The notes under the pieces: model-generated | What the model was told of the DNA's origin: nothing | Database searches by the model: none | Seen by the model: the letters and a program-made list of their open reading frames with translations, nothing else | Program-made: the position numbers and the translations under genes | Assembly: GCF_014650595.1 (NCBI RefSeq) | Contig: NZ_BMVG01000002.1 | Location: 310,001-374,000 of the forward strand | Direction of reading: 5' to 3' | From: Streptomyces alanosinicus | GTDB taxonomy: Bacteria; Actinomycetota; Actinomycetes; Streptomycetales; Streptomycetaceae | Length of the DNA: 64,000 bases | Shown: positions 59,720 through 64,000 of the stretch, piece after piece | Layout of the letters: the number at the start of each line of letters is the position of its first letter | Numbering within the stretch: position 1 is the stretch's first letter

Positions 59720-61929
59720 GCGACATGATCACCGCGGACCTGGTCGACCTCGACCTGTCCGCCGATACCAAGGAAGCGGCGGCACGCGCCCTCGCCGAGC
59801 GCATGGTGACCCAGGGCCGGGTGACCGACCTGGAGGGCTTCCTCGCCGATGTGGCCGCCCGGGAAGCCCAGATGCCGACCGGCCTCGACGGCGGCATCGG
59901 CATCCCGCACTGCCGTAGTGCCCACGTCACCGAGCCGACCCTCGCCTTCGGCCGCAGCACCGAGGGCATCGACTTCGGCGCCCCCGACGGCCCCGCCGAC
60001 CTCATCTTCCTGATCGCGGCCCCGGCCGGCGCCGACGACGCCCACCTCACGATCCTCTCCTCACTGGCCCGTCAGCTGATGAACACCGAGTTCACCTCGG
60101 CGCTGCGCGCGGTGACCGACGCGGCGAAGGCGGCGGCGCTGATCCGCGGGGACGAGACACCGAGCGCGACGCAGACCCCGGCGGCGACTCCGCGGGAGGG
60201 CGCGGACGGGGATGCGAACGCGGGCGCGAACGCTGCGGCACGCGCCCCTCAGACCGCCGCGGGCACGGCGGGCACGGCGGGCGCCTCCCAAGACACCGCT
60301 GCGGCGTCGGTGGCGGCCTCCGCCGGCGCCGCGGCGGGTAGTACGACACAGACGCCCAGCGCGTCCGCCCCGGCGTCGGCAACCCCCACGGACGCCGGCC
60401 CCGCATCGGACTCCGGTGAGCGCCCCTTCCGTATCGTCGCCGTCACCTCCTGCCCGACCGGCATCGCGCACACGTACATGGCGGCCGAGTCTCTGGAGAA
60501 CGCGGGCCGCGAGGCAGGCGTCGAACTCATCGTCGAGACGCAGGGATCGGCCGGCTTCTCCCGGCTGGACCCGGCGGCGATCGCGGCGGCGGACGCCGTG
60601 ATCTTCGCGCACGACGTCCCCGTCCGCGACAAGGACCGCTTCGCCGGCAAGCCGACCGTCGACGTCGGAGTGAAGGCGGGCATCAACCGCCCCGCCCAAC
60701 TCATCACGGCGGTGCGCGAGAAGGCGGCACGCGGCGAGACGATCGCCCCGGCGCCCGCATCGGGCGGCACGCCGGTGGAGCGCGCGGGCGACTCCACCGA
60801 GGGATACGGCACCAAGCTCCGCAAGTGGCTGATGAGCGGCGTGAGCTACATGGTTCCGTTCGTCGCCGCGGGCGGCCTCCTCATCGCCCTGGGCTTCGCG
60901 ATCGGCGGCTACAAGGTCGACAAGGCGCCGTCGGTCATGGACCACTTCATGTGGACCCAGGCCGACAGCTGGGGCGCCCTGCTGTTCCAGATCGGCGCAG
61001 TGGCCTTCGGCTTCCTCGTCCCGGTCCTGGCCGGGTACATCGCCTACGGCATGGCCGACCGACCCGGCCTGGTCCCCGGCTTCGTGGGCGGCGCGATCTC
61101 GCTGACCATCAACGCCGGCTTCCTGGGCGGACTGGCGGCCGGTCTGATCGCAGGCGGCGTGGTGATGGCCGTCCAGAAGGTCAACATCCCGGCGGCCCTC
61201 CGGGGCATCATGCCCGTGGTGGTGATCCCGCTGATCTCCTCGGCGATCGTCGGATTCCTGATGTTCGTCGTCATCGGCAAGCCCATCGCCACCGCCCAGA
61301 AGGGCCTCACCGACTGGCTGAACGGCCTCACCGGCACCAACGCGATCCTGCTCGGCGCCCTGCTCGGCCTGATGATGTGCTTCGATCTGGGCGGCCCGGT
61401 GAACAAGGTCGCCTACACCTTCGCCACCGCAGGCATCGCGGTCTCGAACCCCAGCGACTCCGCAATGAAGATCATGGCCGCGGTGATGGCGGCCGGCATG
61501 GTCCCGCCGCTGGCGATGGCCCTGGCCACCACCGTACGCGGCAAGCTGTTCACGCACACCGAGCGCGAGAACGGCAAGGCCGCCTGGGTCCTCGGCGCCT
61601 CCTTCATCTCCGAGGGCGCGATCCCCTTCGCCGCGGCCGACCCGTTGCGGGTCATCCCGTCGGCCATGGTGGGCGGCGCGCTCACGGGCGCCCTGTCGAT
61701 GGCCTTCGGCGCCACCCTGCGCGCCCCGCACGGCGGCATCTTCGTCGTCCTGCTGATCGGCAACCCGTTCCTGTACCTCGTCGCAATCGCGGTCGGCGTC
61801 TGTGCCACCACGGCCCTGGTCGTCCTCCTCAAGGGCATGCGCAAGCAGACCCCCGAGAGCCCGGCCGCCGACCCCGCCGCGAACACGGCTCCCACGACCA
61901 AGGAGACCAAGCAGCCCGTGGCGGCCTGA
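59716..61929 (+). CDS. fruA: PTS fructose-specific transporter, EIIABC
   Basis: A 737-residue permease in the order IIA-IIB-IIC. IIA phospho-His65 is in GIGIPHCRSAHV; an Ala/Thr/Gly-rich linker (about 145-230) follows; IIB phospho-Cys246 is in VTSCPTGIAHTYMAAE; IIC has about eight to ten spans (YMVPFVAAGGLLIALGFAIG, GLMMCFDLGGPVNKVAYTFA). It imports fructose as fructose 1-phosphate with phosphate from HPr. AGGAG six bases before the ATG at 59716 sets the start. FruK uses its product. Confidence 0.97.
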   Translation: MSDMITADLVDLDLSADTKEAAARALAERMVTQGRVTDLEGFLADVAAREAQMPTGLDGGIGIPHCRSAHVTEPTLAFGRSTEGIDFGAPDGPADLIFLIAAPAGADDAHLTILSSLARQLMNTEFTSALRAVTDAAKAAALIRGDETPSATQTPAATPREGADGDANAGANAAARAPQTAAGTAGTAGASQDTAAASVAASAGAAAGSTTQTPSASAPASATPTDAGPASDSGERPFRIVAVTSCPTGIAHTYMAAESLENAGREAGVELIVETQGSAGFSRLDPAAIAAADAVIFAHDVPVRDKDRFAGKPTVDVGVKAGINRPAQLITAVREKAARGETIAPAPASGGTPVERAGDSTEGYGTKLRKWLMSGVSYMVPFVAAGGLLIALGFAIGGYKVDKAPSVMDHFMWTQADSWGALLFQIGAVAFGFLVPVLAGYIAYGMADRPGLVPGFVGGAISLTINAGFLGGLAAGLIAGGVVMAVQKVNIPAALRGIMPVVVIPLISSAIVGFLMFVVIGKPIATAQKGLTDWLNGLTGTNAILLGALLGLMMCFDLGGPVNKVAYTFATAGIAVSNPSDSAMKIMAAVMAAGMVPPLAMALATTVRGKLFTHTERENGKAAWVLGASFISEGAIPFAAADPLRVIPSAMVGGALTGALSMAFGATLRAPHGGIFVVLLIGNPFLYLVAIAVGVCATTALVVLLKGMRKQTPESPAADPAANTAPTTKETKQPVAA

Positions 61930-62002
61930 CTGCCACACCGCCCCCGCCGCACCTTGTCCCTTTAGTTCGCTGTGAGTTGTTCATGGCACCTGCGAGATAC
62001 GT

Positions 62003-62032
62003 CACGGTCCGGGACCAAAGTCCCGGACCGTG
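62003..62032. promoter_or_regulatory. Perfect 13-bp hairpin containing a DevR/OsdR-like box GGGACCAAAGTCCC
   Basis: cacggtccgggac (62003-62015) and gtcccggaccgtg (62020-62032) pair perfectly around caaa. The core gggaccaaagtccc resembles the DosR/DevR box of mycobacteria and the OsdR box of Streptomyces. It lies 74 bp after fruA and 17 bp before a small membrane protein. It may be a fru terminator, an operator or both. Confidence 0.6.
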
Positions 62033-62048
62033 GTGTGTACTGGGACGT

Positions 62049-62300
62049 ATGCCTGAGCACGCCCCGACTCTTCAGCTGATCGGCGTCGCCGTTCTCGCCG
62101 TGGCCACCGTCGTCTGGGCCGTCGTCCTGATGCGCCTGCTGCGCCGCACGGGCCTGCAGACCCCTGCGCGCCGCACCGCCGCCGCACTTCCGGCCCTGCC
62201 GCGCCAGCGGCGCGTCGGCCCCGCACTGGAGTCCGTGGAGCTGACCCCCGCCGAACAGGACGCCTTCGCGGGCCTGGCGCGTCAATTCGCCAACGGCTGA
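62049..62300 (+). CDS. Small single-span membrane protein
   Basis: An 83-residue protein: one membrane span (LIGVAVLAVATVVWAVVLM) then a basic cytoplasmic segment (RRTGLQTPARRTAAALPALP) and an acidic end (LTPAEQDAFAGLARQF). No domain recognised. The ATG at 62049 is the first after the hairpin; the GGGAC immediately before is a weak ribosome site, and the hairpin would sequester part of the leader. Function unknown. Confidence 0.65.
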   Translation: MPEHAPTLQLIGVAVLAVATVVWAVVLMRLLRRTGLQTPARRTAAALPALPRQRRVGPALESVELTPAEQDAFAGLARQFANG

Positions 62301-62360
62301 CGCCGAAAAGCCCCCCAACCACCGAAGCGCTCTCGCATCCGGCGCACAGCGCTGCGCGCG

Positions 62361-63107
62361 CTACCCCTGTCGCGCCGCGCGCCGCTCCATGGCGTCCCGT
62401 GCCGCGTCCTCCGACATGTACACCTCGCACATGTGCCGCCCGTCGGGAGTCGCCGTGTGCTCGACCTCCCACAGGGAGACCTCATTGTCGTCCGGCAGCA
62501 GGAACGCGTGCTCGTACAGCGCGTAGCTCAGCCCCACCCGTCCGGCACGCCCTGGGTGCCCGAACGCCTGCGTGATCTCGTGCGCGGTTGCCGTCGCCAG
62601 CAGTGCCGCCGTGTCCGCACCAGGCCGGTCCGGATTCTCCGCTCGGCGCAGAAGCCGGCGCGCATGGTCCGCCGAGTTGTCCGAGGCGAAGACGTGCCGG
62701 GGCTCCGGGATCGCCCACAGCCGCATCAGTGCGGGCAGCTCGAACTCCGGTGTGTCCGGCGGCAACCCGAGCCGCGCCGTGGCCGTCTGCAACTCCTCTT
62801 CGTCGACATACACCTCGTGCTCCGGAGCGCTGCCCGGCGTGGGGTTGTGCACCAGCTCCCACAGCGTGACCGCGCAGCCGTCGGCGAGCAGCCAGGTGTG
62901 CCGGTACGTCTCCCGGTGCAGCCCCGCACTGTGGTACGCCGAGTGCAGCGAACTGTCGTGCGCCAGCGCGCAATCGAGCTGCCGTATCACTTCGTCGGGC
63001 AGCTCGAAGGAGTTCAGGGCACGGCCGAGGAGTCGCGCGAGATGCTCCTCCGGAGACTCGGGCGACTCGGCTGGTTCGTACGCTGCTGTCTCGTACGGAA
63101 CGCTCAA
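62361..63107 (-). CDS. DUF6227-like hypothetical protein with TTG start
   Basis: A 248-residue acidic soluble protein: PEEHLARLLGRALNSFELPD, HRETYRHTWLLADGCAVTLW, ELVHNPTPG, EVYVDEEELQ, then a second similar part (ALYEHAFLLPDDNEVSLWEV) pairing with CEVYMSEDAARDAM, so it looks like a duplicated unit. It matches my memory of the Streptomyces DUF6227 family. The start is TTG (63105-63107) behind GGGAG; an ATG nearby is out of frame. Function unknown. Confidence 0.75.
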   Translation of the reverse strand: MSVPYETAAYEPAESPESPEEHLARLLGRALNSFELPDEVIRQLDCALAHDSSLHSAYHSAGLHRETYRHTWLLADGCAVTLWELVHNPTPGSAPEHEVYVDEEELQTATARLGLPPDTPEFELPALMRLWAIPEPRHVFASDNSADHARRLLRRAENPDRPGADTAALLATATAHEITQAFGHPGRAGRVGLSYALYEHAFLLPDDNEVSLWEVEHTATPDGRHMCEVYMSEDAARDAMERRAARQG

Positions 63108-63276
63108 GGCATCTCCCGGCGTTGCTGCATGTCACCTTGTGGGTGCATACCGTAGCCCCTCGGTCGGACATCGTGTCCGGGAACCGAGAAAACCTATGCC
63201 GGGAAAACGCGTGGGCCGCGCGAAAAGTTCCCGTGTGGCCCCGCCTGACGTCACATCTTGCCGTAAAAGTTGCCGT

Positions 63277-64000
63277 TCAGACAGCGCTTCCGGCGGTCCA
63301 GGCGCTCCACGACATGTTCCAGCCGTTGAGCCCGTTGTCGGGAGCGACCGTCGCGTCAGGGGAATTCTTCATGATCACGACATCGCCGATGACCGAGTTG
63401 TCGAAGAACCACTTGGCGGGCGTGGCACCCTGCCCGCCCTGCACGTCCGCGAGCCCGACGCAGCCGTGGCTGGTGCCCGCACGGCCGAAGGGTGGATTGC
63501 CCTTGTCGTACCAGTAGTTGCCGTGGAGGAAGGTGCCGGAGCTCGTCAGGCGCATCGCATGCGGGACGTCCGGGATGTTGTACGCGTTACCGAGGCCGAC
63601 CGTCCGGCTGTCCATGGGTGTCTGCGTGAACTTCTCGGAGATCACCATCTGCCCGTTGTACGTGGTGTGATCCGGGCTGCCGGTAGAGATCGGAATCGTC
63701 TTGATCGTCTTACCGTCCCGCACCACGGTCATGGTCTGCGTATTGGCGTCGACCGTGGAGACCTGAGATCGCCCGATGGTGAAGGTGACGGTCTTCTTCT
63801 GCACTCCGTGGAGGCCCTTGGCGCCCTCGACCCCGTCCAAGTCGATCTTCATCGTGACCTTGGAGCCGGCCTTCCAGTACTCCTGCGGCCGAAAGTCCAG
63901 CCGCCGGTCCCCGAACCAGTGCCCGACCACCTGCTGACCACTGCTGGAGCTGACAGTGATGTGCGACTGCACGGCCTTCCTGTCGGAGATCGACTTGTCG
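63277..64000 (-). CDS. L,D-transpeptidase (Ig-like + YkuD), N-terminus cut by window edge
   Basis: The visible 241 residues hold the end of an Ig-like domain (RLDFRPQEYWKAGSKVTMKI), then a YkuD catalytic domain (TVDANTQTMTVVRDGKTIKT, HTTYNGQMVISEKF, HAMRLTSSGTFLHGNYW) with the nucleophile in GTSHGCVGLADV. It should form 3-3 peptidoglycan cross-links outside the membrane. The frame is open to the window end, so the signal peptide or lipobox is missing here. Unlike the 8952 gene, it keeps His and Cys. Confidence 0.92.
   Translation of the reverse strand, partial: DKSISDRKAVQSHITVSSSSGQQVVGHWFGDRRLDFRPQEYWKAGSKVTMKIDLDGVEGAKGLHGVQKKTVTFTIGRSQVSTVDANTQTMTVVRDGKTIKTIPISTGSPDHTTYNGQMVISEKFTQTPMDSRTVGLGNAYNIPDVPHAMRLTSSGTFLHGNYWYDKGNPPFGRAGTSHGCVGLADVQGGQGATPAKWFFDNSVIGDVVIMKNSPDATVAPDNGLNGWNMSWSAWTAGSAV

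Overview
This is a high-GC actinobacterial chromosome segment, almost certainly Streptomyces. Third codon positions are nearly all G or C, GTG starts and ATGA overlaps are common, and the content is typical of the genus: an HrdD-type sigma factor, a fruR-fruK-fruA operon, a DUF5753-type XRE regulator beside a DUF397 protein, a GPP34-family protein, FO synthase for coenzyme F420, and many TetR, MarR, MerR, IclR and PadR regulators. I see no CRISPR array, rRNA or complete insertion sequence. One tRNA, tRNA-Arg(CCT), lies at 39966-40038.

Region 1 (1-9.5 kb) has a truncated D-aminoacylase-type amidohydrolase overlapping an aldehyde dehydrogenase, a PadR regulator divergent from a membrane protein, a secreted PHP-domain metallohydrolase, and a loose F420 cluster: a Ddn-type protein, an LLM-type oxidoreductase and the two-domain FO synthase FbiC. 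A 186-bp palindromic element follows fbiC, then an L,D-transpeptidase-like protein lacking its catalytic cysteine.

Region 2 (9.5-30.3 kb) is core-like: a P-loop/TPR protein, an S33 peptidase divergent from a TetR regulator, an ADP-ribosylglycohydrolase-like protein without its metal ligands, a sodium:solute symporter, an SDR dehydrogenase, a glycosyltransferase-like membrane protein, a D-Ala-D-Ala carboxypeptidase with a very long disordered cytoplasmic tail, GPP34, XRE/DUF397, glutathione peroxidase and an SPFH protein.

Region 3 (30.4-40.3 kb) looks like an accessory or decay zone. A serine/threonine kinase with a membrane-embedded C-terminus and a polysaccharide deacetylase are intact. Around them are remnants of a cupin gene, a lipoprotein gene and a three-gene locus (membrane protein, histidine kinase, response regulator) broken by frameshifts and deletions. 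It ends at a 205-bp MITE-like element sitting on the 3' end of a zinc-ribbon gene, then the tRNA-Arg gene.

Region 4 (40.3-51 kb) has a large unrecognised helical protein with a possible C-terminal winged helix, a DUF2000 protein preceded by tandem 14-bp repeats, a tandem-IclR regulator, a secreted M6-type metalloprotease, a TetR/MFS pair with a duplicated palindromic operator, a MarR/ring-cleavage dioxygenase pair and a GNAT acetyltransferase. Several intergenic spaces carry short tandem repeats.

Region 5 (51-64 kb) is regulatory and sugar uptake: hrdD behind a near-perfect SigR-type promoter, MerR, TetR and WYL regulators, an MFS exporter, and the fructose operon fruR-fruK-fruA, which converts external fructose to fructose 1-phosphate (FruA) and then fructose 1,6-bisphosphate (FruK) under FruR. 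The window ends with a small membrane protein behind a DevR/OsdR-like palindrome, a cytoplasmic protein of unknown function with a TTG start, and a truncated L,D-transpeptidase.

From memory of S. coelicolor gene order (not checked), about 6-30 kb matches the SCO4429-SCO4444 neighbourhood and about 46-64 kb the SCO3207-SCO3194 neighbourhood. The decay zone between them may therefore mark a rearrangement or integration site.
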